64,000 nucleotides of DNA from Pannonibacter phragmitetus DSM 14782 (GCF_000382365.1 NZ_KB908222.1:122222-186221), one strand, 5' to 3'; shown: positions 28,688 through 39,122, counted from the stretch's first letter. The notes: generated from the sequence alone by a model not told the origin. A program made the numbers and translations.

Positions 28688-29434
28688 TCAGCCTGCAAGG
28701 CTGGCCATGGTTTCCTCGTCGATGTCGAAGTTGGCGTAGACGTTCTGCACGTCATCATCATCTTCCAGCATGTTGACGAGCTTCATCAGCGTCTGGGCCT
28801 TGTCGGCATCCACCGGCGTCAGGTTCTGCGGCTTCCAGATGATCTTCACCGATTCCGCTTCGCCCAGCGTTGCTTCCAGGGCCTTGGACACCTCGCCCAG
28901 ATCCTCGAAGGTACAGATGATGACGTGGCTGTCTTCATCTGACTGAACGTCTTCGGCGCCCGCCTCGATGGCGGCTTCCAGAACCGCCTCGGCACCACCG
29001 GCCTTGGCCGGGTAGATGATCTCGCCGACCTTGTCGAACATGAAGGACACCGAGCCGGTTTCGCCCATGGCGCCGCCGCACTTGGTGAAATAGGAACGCA
29101 CGTTGGAGGCGGTGCGGTTGCGGTTGTCGGTCAGCGCCTCGACGATGACGGCAACGCCGCCGGGGCCGTAGCCCTCGTAGCGGATTTCGTCGTAGGACTC
29201 AGCGTCACCGCTCTGCGACTTGTTGATGGCCCGCTGGATGTTGTCCTTGGGCATCGACTGGGCCTTGGCGTTCTGGACGGCCAGGCGCAGGCGCGGGTTG
29301 GAGGCGGGGTCCGGATCGCCGTGCTTGGCCGCAACGGTGATTTCCTTCGACAATTTGGAGAAAAGCTTCGACCGGGCAGCGTCCTGGCGGCCCTTGCGAT
29401 GCATGATGTTCTTGAACTGTGAATGTCCGGCCAT
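28688..29434 (-). CDS. yebC: YebC/PmpR-family protein
   Basis: Conserved YebC-family protein, linked in other bacteria to transcriptional regulation and to rescue of ribosomes at difficult peptide motifs. The 248-residue product begins [18 protein letters not shown] (family hallmark) and carries [20 protein letters not shown] and MFDKVGEI. The start at 29434 has GGGAAG upstream; an earlier ATG adds 11 residues before the hallmark. In related genomes yebC neighbours ruvC; here the autotransporter block lies between them. Confidence 0.95.
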   Translation of the reverse strand: MAGHSQFKNIMHRKGRQDAARSKLFSKLSKEITVAAKHGDPDPASNPRLRLAVQNAKAQSMPKDNIQRAINKSQSGDAESYDEIRYEGYGPGGVAVIVEALTDNRNRTASNVRSYFTKCGGAMGETGSVSFMFDKVGEIIYPAKAGGAEAVLEAAIEAGAEDVQSDEDSHVIICTFEDLGEVSKALEATLGEAESVKIIWKPQNLTPVDADKAQTLMKLVNMLEDDDDVQNVYANFDIDEETMASLAG

Positions 29435-29594
29435 GGTCTTCCCGGCAGTTGAGACGGCCGGAGCCAAGGCCCGTCAGGACCAGACAATGCTCCGGCGCAT
29501 GAAGAATGGGCAGCCTTATAGGCAATGACGCGGGTAAAATCCAGACACCCCGCCGCTTCTCTTGCGCACGGAGGGCCGGATCTGCACTGTTGTC

Positions 29595-29657
29595 ATGCCA
29601 AGGCGCGGAGATGCTGACGCATCACGCCTTGGAATAGCTCAAGCGCCGCACGGGCTT
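29595..29657 (-). repeat. Dispersed stem-loop repeat, copy C
   Basis: On the minus strand it reads AAGCCCGTGCGGCGCTTGAG, then a stem-loop CCAAGGC-GATGC-GTCA-GCATC-GCCTTGG. It is the best-conserved copy by eye and lies between ymdB and yebC. Confidence 0.8.
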
Positions 29658-29696
29658 GGCCAACTTCCCGTGAGACATTCCCACCGGCAGTTGGTG

Positions 29697-30518
29697 TCAG
29701 CGCCAGAAGTGCGGGATCACCGGCTCCAGCCGCCCGCCCAGACGCAACGGAGCCACCGCGATGGCAAGACCCGTGCGGTCATCCGTCTCTACTGCAACAC
29801 CGCAGACGGTCGCCTCGCCCAGCGCCGGGGTGAAGCGGTTTGAAGGCACCTTGCGCAGGAAGCGCTGCACCGGCTCTTCCTTTTCCATGCCCAGCACGCT
29901 GTCATAATCGCCGCACATGCCCGCATCGGACATATAGGCCGTGCCGCCCGGCAGAATCTGGTGATCGGCCGTCGGCACATGAGTGTGCGTGCCCACCACA
30001 AGGCTGACGCGGCCATCGAGGAAATGCCCCATCGCCTGCTTTTCGCTGGTGGCTTCCGCATGCATGTCGATGATAATGGCATCCACCACATGGCCGAGCG
30101 GACAATCGGCAATGGCCCGCTCCACGGCGGCGAAGGGATCATCCAGCGGATCCATGTAGACCCGGCCCATGACGTTGACGACCGCCACCTGCGCGCCGTT
30201 GCGGGCAGAATAGATGTTGACGCCGCGTCCCGGCGTTCCGGCCGGGAAGTTGACCGGACGCAGCAGGCGCGGCTGCCGGTCGATATAGACGAGGGTTTCG
30301 CGCTGGTCCCAGACGTGGTTGCCGGTGGTGACCACATCGGCGCCCGCATCCACCACATCCTGAAGGATCTGCTCGGTGATCCCGAAGCCGGAGGCAGAGT
30401 TTTCGCCATTCACCACGACGAAATCGAGGCCGTTTTCCTCGATCAGGCCCGGCAGAGCCTCAATGGCAGCGGTGCGGCCGGCCCGGCCGACCAGATCACC
30501 CAGAAACAGAAGCTTCAT
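29697..30518 (-). CDS. YmdB-family metallophosphoesterase
   Basis: Calcineurin-like dinuclear-metal phosphodiesterase of the TIGR00282/YmdB family; characterised members hydrolyse 2',3'-cyclic nucleotides. The 273 residues show the metal-binding motifs in order: FLGDLVGRAGR, VNGENSASGFG, TTGNHVWDQ, HAEATSEK and VGTHTHVPTAD. The start overlaps the end of the 5-FCL gene by four bases, indicating coupling to it. Confidence 0.93.
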   Translation of the reverse strand: MKLLFLGDLVGRAGRTAAIEALPGLIEENGLDFVVVNGENSASGFGITEQILQDVVDAGADVVTTGNHVWDQRETLVYIDRQPRLLRPVNFPAGTPGRGVNIYSARNGAQVAVVNVMGRVYMDPLDDPFAAVERAIADCPLGHVVDAIIIDMHAEATSEKQAMGHFLDGRVSLVVGTHTHVPTADHQILPGGTAYMSDAGMCGDYDSVLGMEKEEPVQRFLRKVPSNRFTPALGEATVCGVAVETDDRTGLAIAVAPLRLGGRLEPVIPHFWR

Positions 30519-31126
30519 CGGTCCTCTCGTGTGTGAAACCAGCGCAGCCCGGTTTCAGTCAGGATGCCGTGGAGAAGCTGGTCATGCGGTTCTATGGGCA
30601 CCTGATCCACTTCCTGGACCGAAAAGGCAAGCCCGATGCGCAGGATCGGGCCGTCTTTCTCCAGCGCCGCAATCGCCGTGTCGTAATGCCCCTTGCCGTA
30701 GCCCAGCCGCCCGCCGCGCGCATCAAAGGCTGCCAGCGGCACCAGCATCACGTCCGGGCGCATGAGCGGAGACGTTTCCTCGGGCACGCTCGTGCCGAAA
30801 CCTGCCGGCACCAGTTTCGTTTCCCGGTCCAGCTTGCGGAACAGCAGATGCGGTTTTGCCACGACCGGCAGGCAGAGAGGATGGCCGCGGGATGCCAGTT
30901 CATGCATCAGCGGACGCGGATCGATCTCATCGCGAATCGGCCAGAAGCCGGAGACGGTTTCGCCGGGCTTCAGGTTCAGCCCGTCCACGTGAGCGGTCAG
31001 GGCGAGGGAGCCCTCGATCCGGTCCACCGGCGCCATTGCAGCCCGGCGCGCCAGCGCCCCGGCGCGGATCTGCTGTTTGGCCTGAACAAGACCGGTGAGA
31101 GCGTTGCGGGTGTCAGTGGCGGGCAT
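30515..31126 (-). CDS. 5-formyltetrahydrofolate cyclo-ligase
   Basis: ATP-dependent enzyme (FAU1/YgfA/MTHFS family) that converts 5-formyl-THF to 5,10-methenyl-THF, returning the storage folate to one-carbon metabolism. The 203-residue protein has an N-terminal LVQAKQQIRAGALARR helix and the C-terminal nucleotide/Mg site GGRLGYGKGHYD. It lies just downstream of the 6S RNA gene, the classical ssrS-ygfA linkage, and is translationally coupled to ymdB by an ATGA overlap. Confidence 0.93.
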   Translation of the reverse strand: MPATDTRNALTGLVQAKQQIRAGALARRAAMAPVDRIEGSLALTAHVDGLNLKPGETVSGFWPIRDEIDPRPLMHELASRGHPLCLPVVAKPHLLFRKLDRETKLVPAGFGTSVPEETSPLMRPDVMLVPLAAFDARGGRLGYGKGHYDTAIAALEKDGPILRIGLAFSVQEVDQVPIEPHDQLLHGILTETGLRWFHTREDR

Positions 31127-31229
31127 CGAACCTCGCTGGGAACCGGTCCGGCAATCGGTGGGACTGTCATCCGGCGCACCTTTTCAGGCAGCGGCGGGCC
31201 GCAGATCCGGCCCTCAGAAGAATGGTAAA

Positions 31230-31386
31230 GTGCAGCCACGGCGACCGTTGGAATTGCAATCCCGGGAAACCTACAGTGTAGGTGGGCGCCGTTTGTTCCA
31301 GCCCAGGGGCCGGATCAGGGACAGCTCCCTAGGGAATGCGTAAGGCCCCGGGGATAATGTTTCCTGACGGGAAGCGCAGCTGCTGA
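31230..31386 (-). ncRNA. ssrS: 6S RNA
   Basis: Global regulator that binds the sigma70 holoenzyme in stationary phase. The assignment rests on: position between zapA and the 5-FCL gene; approximately 155-base length bracketed by paired ends (GCAGC near 31380 with GCTGC near 31235; CCCG and GGAAAC, 31358-31371, with GTTTCC and CGGG, 31261-31270); a largely unpaired centre holding GGGCCTTACGCATTCC; and an upstream -10 box. Exact ends are uncertain by several bases. Confidence 0.78.
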
Positions 31387-31390
31387 TCCA

Positions 31391-31419
31391 GATATAGAGC
31401 CAGAGCGCTGCATTTGAAA
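31391..31419 (-). promoter_or_regulatory. Putative sigma70 promoter of 6S RNA
   Basis: On the minus strand TTTCAA (31414-31419), 17 bases, then TATATC (31391-31396), ending about six bases before the predicted 5' end of 6S RNA. The -10 box is good and the -35 weak. Confidence 0.45.
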
Positions 31420-31465
31420 GCCCTTCGCGCAATCGCAGGCGTCATCGTCCCCCGCCGGACTACAC

Positions 31466-31837
31466 TCAATCGGTCTTGAGGCTGCGGGTCAGGCCTTCGG
31501 CCAGCGCTTCGATCTTGCGGGCGGCCTCGTCGATGCGCAGCACGACGGTGGCCTCATTGCGGTTGATATGCTCCAGCGCCGCCTGGCGGGCATCACGCAC
31601 CATGGAAAGCTCCTGCTCCAGCTGCTGCACGCGCTTTTCGAGCTCGACCAGTTCGTCAATCACCATGATTCCGGCCATGACGGTGAGCCGCTGATCGCCG
31701 ATCTCACCGAAACTGCCGCGCAACTGGTTGATGCAGCCATCAAACCGCTCGGCAAGACCGATCAGCCGGTCCTCCTCGCCGTCGTCACAGGCCATACGGA
31801 AGGCCCTGCCGTTGATGGTGACGGAAATCTGCGCCAT
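31466..31837 (-). CDS. zapA: Cell division protein ZapA
   Basis: Small FtsZ-ring-stabilising protein. The 123-residue product has the N-terminal MAQISVTINGRAFRMACDDGEEDRL and a C-terminal coiled coil (VELEKRVQQLEQELSMV), as in the family. It lies six bases after the DUF4164 gene, an arrangement common in Hyphomicrobiales, and upstream of 6S RNA. Confidence 0.92.
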   Translation of the reverse strand: MAQISVTINGRAFRMACDDGEEDRLIGLAERFDGCINQLRGSFGEIGDQRLTVMAGIMVIDELVELEKRVQQLEQELSMVRDARQAALEHINRNEATVVLRIDEAARKIEALAEGLTRSLKTD

Positions 31838-31843
31838 CCGCCC

Positions 31844-32140
31844 TCAGCCTCCGTGTGCTTCGAGAACGGAGCGGATCGTCTCCATGGCGGAAACGAGTCG
31901 GCGGGACACTTCGCGGTTGGCCTCTTCCAGGCTTTGCGCCCGGGCCTCGGCCTTGTCCAGGTTCATCGCCAGCTGCGAGCGGTCCTCGCCAAGGCGCTGG
32001 ATGTCGTCATGCAGGGCGTTGAGGGAATGGTCGCCATCCAGGCGCCGGCCAACCGACGTTTCCAGATGGGAAATGGCAGTCGCAAGGCGCGTCAAGGCAG
32101 CATCCAGAGACTGGCTATGACCTGAGCCCAATTCTGCCAT
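31844..32140 (-). CDS. DUF4164 coiled-coil protein
   Basis: A 98-residue, highly helical protein with heptads through most of its length (LDAALTRLATAISHLETSV and LDKAEARAQSLEEANREV), matching the alphaproteobacterial DUF4164 family that precedes zapA. The function is unknown; linkage suggests a role at the division ring. The start at 32140 is chosen over a 51-residue Cys-rich extension that is unlike the family. Confidence 0.8.
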   Translation of the reverse strand: MAELGSGHSQSLDAALTRLATAISHLETSVGRRLDGDHSLNALHDDIQRLGEDRSQLAMNLDKAEARAQSLEEANREVSRRLVSAMETIRSVLEAHGG

Positions 32141-32581
32141 CAAACCGCATCCACTTTCAAAAACCGCCTTCAGGACCCTGCGTAGGGGTATTTCCTGAGC
32201 GTAGACCACCAGCGCCCGCTGGCGTGACACATATGGCCCGCCGCAAAAACTAAAGCAAATTGCGAGCAGGCGGCAATAACCGGATGACCACACTTAACGG
32301 ATTTCGCCCGGACCGCCTTCGCGGCATAAAGATTAAGCAATCGTTAAAAGCGCCGTCAATGGCGGCATTCGGCTCTGCGGCGTTTCTCCCCCGCCATCCC
32401 GTCATTTCATGCAAGTGCGGCCTTTGTTGACACCACTAGGGTTCCTGTTATTTGTCGGGCTCCCTGAATGGCTGGCGAGGGGCAAAAGGCACGGCAAAGG
32501 CTGCTGCCTGCCTCTCCGGCGCGGGGAAACACAGATTCTCAGATAGCCCTGCGGCGTGCCGCATGCAGCAACGGGATGAAC
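32141..32581. other. Divergent promoter region, DUF4164/zapA and tkt
   Basis: 441 bases between two divergent operons. A TTGACA at 32427-32432 on the plus strand with a weak TTATTT 15 bases on is the best promoter candidate for tkt. Nothing else was recognised; the long upstream extension of tkt has no coding character. Confidence 0.4.
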
Positions 32582-34570
32582 ATGACTGATCTTGAAAAGC
32601 ATCACCGCATGGCGAATGCGATCCGCTTCCTTTCCATGGACGCGGTCGAAAAGGCCAAATCGGGCCATCCCGGCCTGCCGATGGGCACTGCCGACATCGC
32701 CACGGTTCTGTTCACACAGTTCCTGAAGTTCAACCCCACCGCCCCGCACTGGGCCGACCGCGACCGCTTCGTGCTGTCCGCCGGTCACGGCTCCATGCTG
32801 CTCTATTCCGCGCTCTACCTGCTCGGATATGAGGATTTCCCGCTCGATCAGCTGAAGAATTTCCGTCAGATCGGCGCCCGCACGGCCGGCCATCCGGAAT
32901 TCGGTCATGGCGCCGGCATCGAGACGACCACCGGCCCGCTGGGCCAGGGTCTTGCCAACGCTGTCGGCATGGCCATTGCCGAGAAGCTGCAGGCAGCCCG
33001 TTTCGGCGAGGATATCGTCGATCACTACACCTATGTGCTGGCCGGTGACGGCTGCCTCATGGAAGGCATCAGCCAGGAAGCCCTGACGCTCGCTGGCCAC
33101 CTGAAGCTGAACAAGCTGATCGTCATCTGGGACGACAACAACATCTCCATCGACGGCAAGATCGATGTGACCGATTCCACCGATCAGATCGCCCGCTTCG
33201 AAGCCTCCGGCTGGGCCACCAGCCGCGTCGACGGCCATGATCCGGAAGCCATCGCCAATGCCCTGCGCAAGGCGCAGGAGAGCGGCAAGCCGACGCTGAT
33301 CGCCGCCAAGACCGTGATCGGTTTCGGTGCGCCGACCAAGGCTGGCACCAACAAGGTGCATGGCTCACCGCTGGGCGCGGACGAAATCGCCGCCACCCGC
33401 AAGGCGCTGAACTGGAGCCACGAGCCCTTCGTCGTGCCGAGCGACGTGCTTGACGCCTGGCGCATCGCAGGCCTGCGCTCCGCCCATGCGCACAAGAGCT
33501 GGGAAAAGCGCTTCGCCGCCAAGGATGCGGAAACCCGCGCCGAATTCGAGCGCCGCAACCGCGGTGACCTGCCGGCCGGCTTCGATGAAGCGATGCTGAC
33601 CTATAAGCGCAAGCTGTTCGAGGAGCAGCCCTCGCTCGCCACCCGTCAGGCCTCCGAGCATGTGCTGAACGTGGTCAACGAGGTGATCCCGGAGACGATC
33701 GGCGGCTCTGCCGACCTGACCGGCTCCAACAACACCAAGACCCCGCAGACCAAGGCCGTGACGCCGGATGACTTCTCCGGCCGTTACATGCACTGGGGCA
33801 TCCGCGAGCACGGCATGGCCGCTGCCATGAACGGCATGGCCCTGCATGGCGGTTTCATCCCCTATTCCGGCACCTTCCTGGTGTTCTCGGACTACTGCCG
33901 CCCGGCCCTGCGCCTTGCTGCCCTGATGGAACAGCGCGTCATCCACGTGATGACCCACGATTCCATCGGCCTTGGCGAAGACGGCCCGACCCACCAGCCG
34001 GTGGAGCATTACGCCGCCCTGCGCGCCATCCCGAACCTCTACTTCCTGCGCCCGGCCGACGTGACCGAGACGCTGGAGTGCTGGCAGATTGCGCTGACCG
34101 CCGACAAGACCCCGTCGGTGCTCGCCCTCACCCGTCAGGCCCTGCCCTCGCAGCGCAAGACCTTCGAGGAAGAGAACCTCTCCGCACGCGGCGCCTATGA
34201 ACTGGCGGGCAGCGAAGAAGCTGCGGATGTGACGATCTTCGCCTCCGGCTCGGAAGTCGAAATCGCCATGAACGCCCGCGAAAAGCTGATGGCTGACGGC
34301 ATCCCCGCCCGCGTCGTCTCCGTGCCGTGCTTCGAGCTGTTCGAAGCCCAGTCGGACGACTACAAGGCCTCCGTCATCGGCAGCTCGAAGGTGAAGATCG
34401 CGGTCGAGAGCGGCATCCGCCTCGGCTGGGACCGCTTCATCGGCAACGACGGCATCTTCGTCGGCATGCACGGCTTCGGCGCATCGGGCCCCTACAAGGA
34501 GCTCTATGCCCACTTCGGCATCACCGATACGGCGGTTGTGGACGCTGCCAAGGCGCGCCTCGGCGCCTGA
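32582..34570 (+). CDS. tkt: Transketolase
   Basis: Thiamine-diphosphate enzyme that moves two-carbon units between sugar phosphates in the pentose-phosphate and Calvin-type cycles. The 662-residue length is standard. Visible are SGHPGLPMG, the TPP-binding [13 protein letters not shown]...NN pattern, [13 protein letters not shown], and the pyrimidine-domain [14 protein letters not shown] with the catalytic Glu. The start at 32582 is chosen; an ATG two codons earlier is also possible. It heads the tkt-gap-pgk-fba block; a GC-rich hairpin without a T-run lies at 34631-34652 before gap. Confidence 0.97.
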   Translation: MTDLEKHHRMANAIRFLSMDAVEKAKSGHPGLPMGTADIATVLFTQFLKFNPTAPHWADRDRFVLSAGHGSMLLYSALYLLGYEDFPLDQLKNFRQIGARTAGHPEFGHGAGIETTTGPLGQGLANAVGMAIAEKLQAARFGEDIVDHYTYVLAGDGCLMEGISQEALTLAGHLKLNKLIVIWDDNNISIDGKIDVTDSTDQIARFEASGWATSRVDGHDPEAIANALRKAQESGKPTLIAAKTVIGFGAPTKAGTNKVHGSPLGADEIAATRKALNWSHEPFVVPSDVLDAWRIAGLRSAHAHKSWEKRFAAKDAETRAEFERRNRGDLPAGFDEAMLTYKRKLFEEQPSLATRQASEHVLNVVNEVIPETIGGSADLTGSNNTKTPQTKAVTPDDFSGRYMHWGIREHGMAAAMNGMALHGGFIPYSGTFLVFSDYCRPALRLAALMEQRVIHVMTHDSIGLGEDGPTHQPVEHYAALRAIPNLYFLRPADVTETLECWQIALTADKTPSVLALTRQALPSQRKTFEEENLSARGAYELAGSEEAADVTIFASGSEVEIAMNAREKLMADGIPARVVSVPCFELFEAQSDDYKASVIGSSKVKIAVESGIRLGWDRFIGNDGIFVGMHGFGASGPYKELYAHFGITDTAVVDAAKARLGA

Positions 34571-34630
34571 TCCGGCCCCGGTGCAGCGGGCCATGGGGCC
34601 TGGCTGCCGCCGGAAGACACCAGAACTCTC

Positions 34631-34652
34631 GCCTCCGCCGCCCGGCGGAGGC
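34631..34652 (+). other. GC-rich hairpin between tkt and gap
   Basis: Perfect 9-bp stem GCCTCCGCC/GGCGGAGGC with a 4-base loop and no T-run. Possible attenuator or RNA-processing/stability element in the tkt-gap intergenic region. Confidence 0.4.
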
Positions 34653-34760
34653 TCCTGAGCCCGGGCAGGCCCTCTCCTGCCCTTTCGCAAGGCCGGCCCG
34701 GTCTGGGCTGGCGAAAGGCGTCCTCCATAACGGCGCCACGCATGTATGGGAGTTATTCAC

Positions 34761-35771
34761 ATGGTGACCAAGGTTTCGATCAATGGATTTGGCCGCATCG
34801 GCCGCAACGTGCTGCGCGCGATCGTCGAGTCCGGCCGCACCGACATCGAAGTCGTATCCATCAACGACCTCGGCCCGGTGGAGACCAACGCGCATCTGCT
34901 GCGTCATGATTCGGTGCACGGCAAGTTCCCGGCGACCGTCGCCGTGGAAGGCGACAGCATCCGCATCAACGGCGGCAAGCCGATCAAGGTGACCGCGATC
35001 CGCGACCCGAAGGAGCTGCCGCACGGCGAGCTGGGCGTCGATGTCGCCATGGAATGCACCGGCATCTTCACCGACAAGCCGAAGGCTGAAGCGCACCTCG
35101 CCGCTGGCGCCAAGCGCGTTCTCGTCTCCGCTCCGTCCAACGGCGCTGACAAGACGATCGTTTACGGCGTGAACCACGATGCGCTGACGGCTGCCGACCT
35201 CGTCGTCTCCAACGCCTCGTGCACCACGAACTGCCTGGCTCCGGTTGCCTATGTTCTCAATGCCGCCATCGGCATCGAGAAGGGCTTCATGACCACGATC
35301 CACTCCTACACCGGCGACCAGCCGACGCTGGACACCATGCACAAGGACCTGTACCGCGCCCGCGCTGCAGCCATGTCCATGATCCCGACCTCGACCGGTG
35401 CCGCCAAGGCCGTGGGCCTTGTGCTGCCGGAGCTGAACGGCAAGCTGGACGGCGTGTCCGTGCGCGTGCCCACCCCGAACGTCTCCGTGGTGGACTTCAA
35501 GTTCATCGCCAAGCGTTCCACCACCGTGGAAGAGATCAACAGCGCCATCCGCGACGCTGCCAACGGCAAGCTGAAGGGCATCCTCGGCTTCACCGACGAG
35601 CCGCTGGTGTCCATGGACTTCAACCATGACAGCCACTCCTCGATCTTCCACATGGACCAGACCAAGGTCATGGACGGCACCCTGGTGCGCATCATGAGCT
35701 GGTACGACAACGAGTGGGGCTTCTCCAACCGCATGTCGGACACCGCTGTGGCACTCGCCAAGCACATCTGA
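34761..35771 (+). CDS. gap: Glyceraldehyde-3-phosphate dehydrogenase, type I
   Basis: NAD(P)-dependent enzyme that oxidatively phosphorylates GAP to 1,3-bisphosphoglycerate. The 336 residues have [13 protein letters not shown] (nucleotide fold), the active-site [12 protein letters not shown] with catalytic Cys, HSYTGDQ, and [12 protein letters not shown] near the C terminus. The start at 34761 has GGGAG upstream. Codon use is strongly biased, as for a highly expressed gene. It is followed by two small coupled genes before pgk. Confidence 0.98.
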   Translation: MVTKVSINGFGRIGRNVLRAIVESGRTDIEVVSINDLGPVETNAHLLRHDSVHGKFPATVAVEGDSIRINGGKPIKVTAIRDPKELPHGELGVDVAMECTGIFTDKPKAEAHLAAGAKRVLVSAPSNGADKTIVYGVNHDALTAADLVVSNASCTTNCLAPVAYVLNAAIGIEKGFMTTIHSYTGDQPTLDTMHKDLYRARAAAMSMIPTSTGAAKAVGLVLPELNGKLDGVSVRVPTPNVSVVDFKFIAKRSTTVEEINSAIRDAANGKLKGILGFTDEPLVSMDFNHDSHSSIFHMDQTKVMDGTLVRIMSWYDNEWGFSNRMSDTAVALAKHI

Positions 35772-35797
35772 TAACTTTCCCCCAAAGGGGTAAGGTC

Positions 35798-36085
35798 ATG
35801 GACGACGCATCGAAGCCGGTGGAAGACTTCAGGCAACTGGTTGATTTGATATCAGACCGGTTTCCCAATCTCCGCTGTCTTCGATGCAGCCATGATGGTT
35901 TTTATATGTCTCAAGATCTGTCGCCTCCCGGCTTCAGCTTCGGTGAAGTCCCGGATATAATATTGGCCTCAGAACGTGCAGGCATACGCCCGGTCACGAC
36001 GCTTGTTTGCAGGCGTTGCGGGCACATTGAGCAGCATCTGACCAAGATTCTGATCAACATGCTTCCGGACAAGGGTGAATCCTGA
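35798..36085 (+). CDS. Small protein with paired CxxC (zinc-ribbon-like)
   Basis: A 95-residue unrecognised protein. It contains two knuckles, CLRC (about residue 28) and CRRC (about residue 70), whose spacing suggests a single zinc ribbon. The body is otherwise mixed. An AAGG site lies upstream of the ATG. Base composition is noticeably less GC-rich and codon use less biased than in flanking gap and pgk. Its stop overlaps the next gene's start (TGATG), so the pair is co-translated. The function is unknown. Confidence 0.7.
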   Translation: MDDASKPVEDFRQLVDLISDRFPNLRCLRCSHDGFYMSQDLSPPGFSFGEVPDIILASERAGIRPVTTLVCRRCGHIEQHLTKILINMLPDKGES

Positions 36086-36459
36086 TGGCAAGCATTGTCC
36101 CCTTTCCACCGGGTAAGGAACCCCAGTCTGGAGGGGGATCAGGAGGACCGACGATGGAACAGCGCGTGGCTGCTCTCGAAGAGACCTGTTCCCGTATCGA
36201 GGCGGCACTTTCCAGACTTGAGCCTGCAATCCGCCAGATTGCCGAGGACAACAAGGATTTCAGAAAAAGCCTGACCAGCCTGGAGGTTAATGCCGCCAAA
36301 CTTGATGGCAGACTTTCAGGGATTGAGGGACGCCTTTCCGGACTGGCGGACAGACTTTCGGCAATGCCGACAATGTTTCAGCTGGCGCTTGCACTACTCA
36401 CCACATGGGGAGCAGGAAGCGCCATTGTTTTCACCGTGATGAGATACGCCCAGCCATGA
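36085..36459 (+). CDS. Coiled-coil protein with C-terminal membrane anchor
   Basis: A 124-residue unrecognised protein: a Pro/Gly-rich N terminus (1-23), a coiled coil of repeated heptads (about 24-95; [20 protein letters not shown] and [16 protein letters not shown]), then one membrane helix at about 97-118 ([19 protein letters not shown]). This resembles small tail-anchored proteins of the XhlA/DUF1640-like kind, a similarity of shape only. It is coupled to the previous gene by TGATG and to pgk by an ATGA overlap. Confidence 0.7.
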   Translation: MASIVPFPPGKEPQSGGGSGGPTMEQRVAALEETCSRIEAALSRLEPAIRQIAEDNKDFRKSLTSLEVNAAKLDGRLSGIEGRLSGLADRLSAMPTMFQLALALLTTWGAGSAIVFTVMRYAQP

Positions 36460-37649
36460 CCTTCAAGACAATTGACGATGCCGGCGAAATCGCAGGCAAG
36501 CGCGCCCTTGTGCGTGTGGACCTCAACGTCCCCATGAAGGACGGCAAGATCACCGACGACACCCGCATCCGCGCCGTCGCCCCCACCATCCGCGAGCTGT
36601 CGGACAAGGGTGCCAAGGTCATCCTGCTGGCCCACTTCGGCCGCCCGAAGGGTGAAGTGGTGGCGGAGATGAGCCTTGCGCCGGTGGCCCCGGCGGTTGC
36701 TGCCGTCATCGGCCGCCCGGTCGCCTTCTGCGCCGACTGCATTGGCGAGGCTGCGGCCGGTGCCGTCGCCGCCATGCAGGACGGCGACGTGCTGCTGCTG
36801 GAGAACACCCGTTTCCACAAGGACGAGGAAAAGAACGGCGCCGACTTCACCGCCGCTCTGGCTGCCAATGGCGACCTCTATGTGAACGATGCCTTCTCAG
36901 CCGCCCACCGCGCCCATGCCTCCACCGAGGGCCTTGCCCGGCTGCTGCCCGCCTATGCCGGCCGCTCCATGCAGGCCGAGCTGGAAGCGCTTGGTGCGGC
37001 CCTTGGCTCGCCCAAGCGGCCGGTTCTGGCCGTTGTCGGCGGTGCCAAGGTATCGTCCAAGATCGACCTGCTGGAAAACCTCGTCACCCGCGTCGATATG
37101 CTCGTCATCGGCGGCGGCATGGCCAACACCTTCCTCGCCGCCAAGGGCGTCAATGTCGGCAAGTCCCTGTGCGAGCATGACCTTGCCCCCACCGTGCTGA
37201 AGATCCTGGCTGCTGCCGAAAAGGCCGGCTGCGAGATCGTGCTGCCGGTGGATGCGGTCGTCGCACGCGAGTTCAAGGCAGGCGCTGCCAACGAGACCGT
37301 CAGCCTCGACGCTATCCCCGCCGATGCCATGATGCTGGACGTGGGTGCAGCCTCCATCGAGACGGTGAAGGCCAAGATCGACGGGGCTTCCACCCTGGTG
37401 TGGAACGGCCCGCTCGGCGCCTTCGAGATCGAGCCCTTCGACAAGGCAACCGTCGCCGCTGCCCAGCATGCGGCCAGCCGCACCAAGGAAGGCAAGCTGC
37501 TCTCCGTCGCAGGCGGCGGTGACACGGTGGCTGCCCTCAACCACGCAGGTGCAGCCGGTGACTTCTCCTATGTCTCCACCGCTGGCGGGGCGTTCCTCGA
37601 GTGGCTGGAAGGCAAGGATCTGCCGGGCGTAACAGCCCTGCAGGCCTGA
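36456..37649 (+). CDS. pgk: Phosphoglycerate kinase
   Basis: Transfers phosphate between 1,3-bisphosphoglycerate and ADP. The 397-residue protein begins with [18 protein letters not shown], carries the substrate-binding HFGRPKGE, the ATP-binding loop and a C-terminal [10 protein letters not shown]. The ATG overlaps the upstream coiled-coil gene's stop by four bases (ATGA), and a longer frame from 36405 would add 17 non-family residues. It depends on translation of the preceding small gene, an unusual arrangement for a glycolytic enzyme. Confidence 0.97.
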   Translation: MTFKTIDDAGEIAGKRALVRVDLNVPMKDGKITDDTRIRAVAPTIRELSDKGAKVILLAHFGRPKGEVVAEMSLAPVAPAVAAVIGRPVAFCADCIGEAAAGAVAAMQDGDVLLLENTRFHKDEEKNGADFTAALAANGDLYVNDAFSAAHRAHASTEGLARLLPAYAGRSMQAELEALGAALGSPKRPVLAVVGGAKVSSKIDLLENLVTRVDMLVIGGGMANTFLAAKGVNVGKSLCEHDLAPTVLKILAAAEKAGCEIVLPVDAVVAREFKAGAANETVSLDAIPADAMMLDVGAASIETVKAKIDGASTLVWNGPLGAFEIEPFDKATVAAAQHAASRTKEGKLLSVAGGGDTVAALNHAGAAGDFSYVSTAGGAFLEWLEGKDLPGVTALQA

Positions 37650-38029
37650 GCCTGACAGTTCATCAAGTCTTGCGGCGCGCCGGTCCAGTATTGGCGCGCC
37701 GCCTCTTGCCCGTGAGCCCTGCAAGGCACCTATTTAATTCGGGCATCAAATTAAAAATGTTCGAATTTTCCTGCGTTTACCGGCATTTAAATTGATTTAT
37801 GGGCTCCGGCCCCATCTTCCCAAACCGCTGAATTTTGCTAGAACGGCCACGGTTTTGTCGCAGTGCGAAACTTATCTGCGGCCCACGCCGCCGTTGCACG
37901 GCCAGCGCGGGAAAACGCTTCGTTCAATTGGCAAGACCGATGGAACAGGCGGACCACGCGCAGTGTTTGAGCAGGCAGGTCCGGAGCCGGGTCAGGGCTT
38001 CGCATGGATCTGGAACAGGAGAGATTTCG
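37650..38029 (+). other. Intergenic region: pgk terminator and fba promoter area
   Basis: 380 bases. The first 50 hold an inverted repeat; 37730-37800 is AT-rich and should contain the fba promoter; the remainder is a long leader of about 200 bases before the fba RBS (GGAGAG). No gene or known riboswitch was recognised. Confidence 0.5.
37672..37702 (+). terminator. Possible terminator of pgk
   Basis: Perfect 10-bp stem GCGGCGCGCC/GGCGCGCCGC (37672-37681 with 37693-37702), followed by only CTCTTGCC. It is GC-rich, with a poor T-run. Confidence 0.45.
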
Positions 38030-39097
38030 ATGGCACGCATTACACTTCGTCAATTGCTCGATCATGCTGCGGAACACGACTATGGCGTTCCGGCCTTCAA
38101 CATCAACAATATGGAACAGGCGCTTTCGATCATGGAAGCCGCCGATGCGACCGATTCCCCGGTCATCATCCAGGCCTCGCGCGGCGCCCGCTCCTATGCC
38201 CATGACGTCATGCTGAAGCACATGATGGACGCGGTGACGGAAATCTATCCGCACATCCCGGTCTGCGTGCATCTCGACCATGGCAACGAACCGGCCACCT
38301 GCATGACCGCCATCCAGGCCGGCTTCACCTCTGTGATGATGGACGGCTCGCTGAAGGCCGACGGCAAGACCCCGGCTGACTGGGCCTATAACGTCGGCGT
38401 CACCAAGGCCGTGACGGACATGTCCCATCTGGGCGGCATTTCCGTCGAGGGCGAGCTGGGCGTGCTCGGCAGCCTTGAGAGCGGCATGGGCGAAGCGGAA
38501 GACGGCCATGGCGCCGAAGGCCAGCTGAGCCACGACCAGCTGCTGACCGACCCGGAAGAAGCGGTGAAGTTCGTGCGCGAGACCAAGGTTGACGCGCTGG
38601 CCATCGCCATGGGCACCAGCCACGGCGCCTACAAGTTCACCCGCAAGCCGGACGGCGCGATCCTGGCCATGCACGTGATCGAGGAAATCCACCGCCGCCT
38701 GCCGGAAACCCATCTGGTGATGCACGGCTCCTCCTCGGTGCCGCAGGACCTGCAGGACATCATCAACCAGTACGGCGGCAAGATGCCCCAGACCTGGGGC
38801 GTGCCGGTGGAAGAAATCCAGCGCGGCATCAAGAATGGCGTGCGCAAGATCAACATCGACACCGACAACCGCATGGCGATGACCGGCCAGATCCGCAAGA
38901 TCCTTGCCGAGAACCCGGGCGAGTTCGATCCGCGCAAGTATCTCAAGCCCGCCCGTGATGCCATGACCAAGCTCTGCAAAGAGCGTCTGCAAGACTTCAA
39001 CACCGCCGGTCAGGCCTCGAAGATCAAGCGCGTCCTCACCCTCACGGAAATGGCCGCCCGCTACAAGTCCGGCGCACTGGATCCGAAGATCTCGTAA
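38030..39097 (+). CDS. fba: Class II fructose-bisphosphate aldolase
   Basis: Zinc-dependent aldolase that joins DHAP and GAP to fructose-1,6-bisphosphate (and sedoheptulose-bisphosphate in Calvin-type paths). The 355-residue protein has the zinc ligands in [20 protein letters not shown] and VMHGSSSVP, the [16 protein letters not shown] phosphate/substrate region, and a C-terminal [10 protein letters not shown]. The start at 38030 has GGAGAG upstream. It ends the carbon-metabolism block. Confidence 0.96.
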   Translation: MARITLRQLLDHAAEHDYGVPAFNINNMEQALSIMEAADATDSPVIIQASRGARSYAHDVMLKHMMDAVTEIYPHIPVCVHLDHGNEPATCMTAIQAGFTSVMMDGSLKADGKTPADWAYNVGVTKAVTDMSHLGGISVEGELGVLGSLESGMGEAEDGHGAEGQLSHDQLLTDPEEAVKFVRETKVDALAIAMGTSHGAYKFTRKPDGAILAMHVIEEIHRRLPETHLVMHGSSSVPQDLQDIINQYGGKMPQTWGVPVEEIQRGIKNGVRKINIDTDNRMAMTGQIRKILAENPGEFDPRKYLKPARDAMTKLCKERLQDFNTAGQASKIKRVLTLTEMAARYKSGALDPKIS

Positions 39098-39122
39098 GGC
39101 TTTCGAACCTTACTCCAGGATC

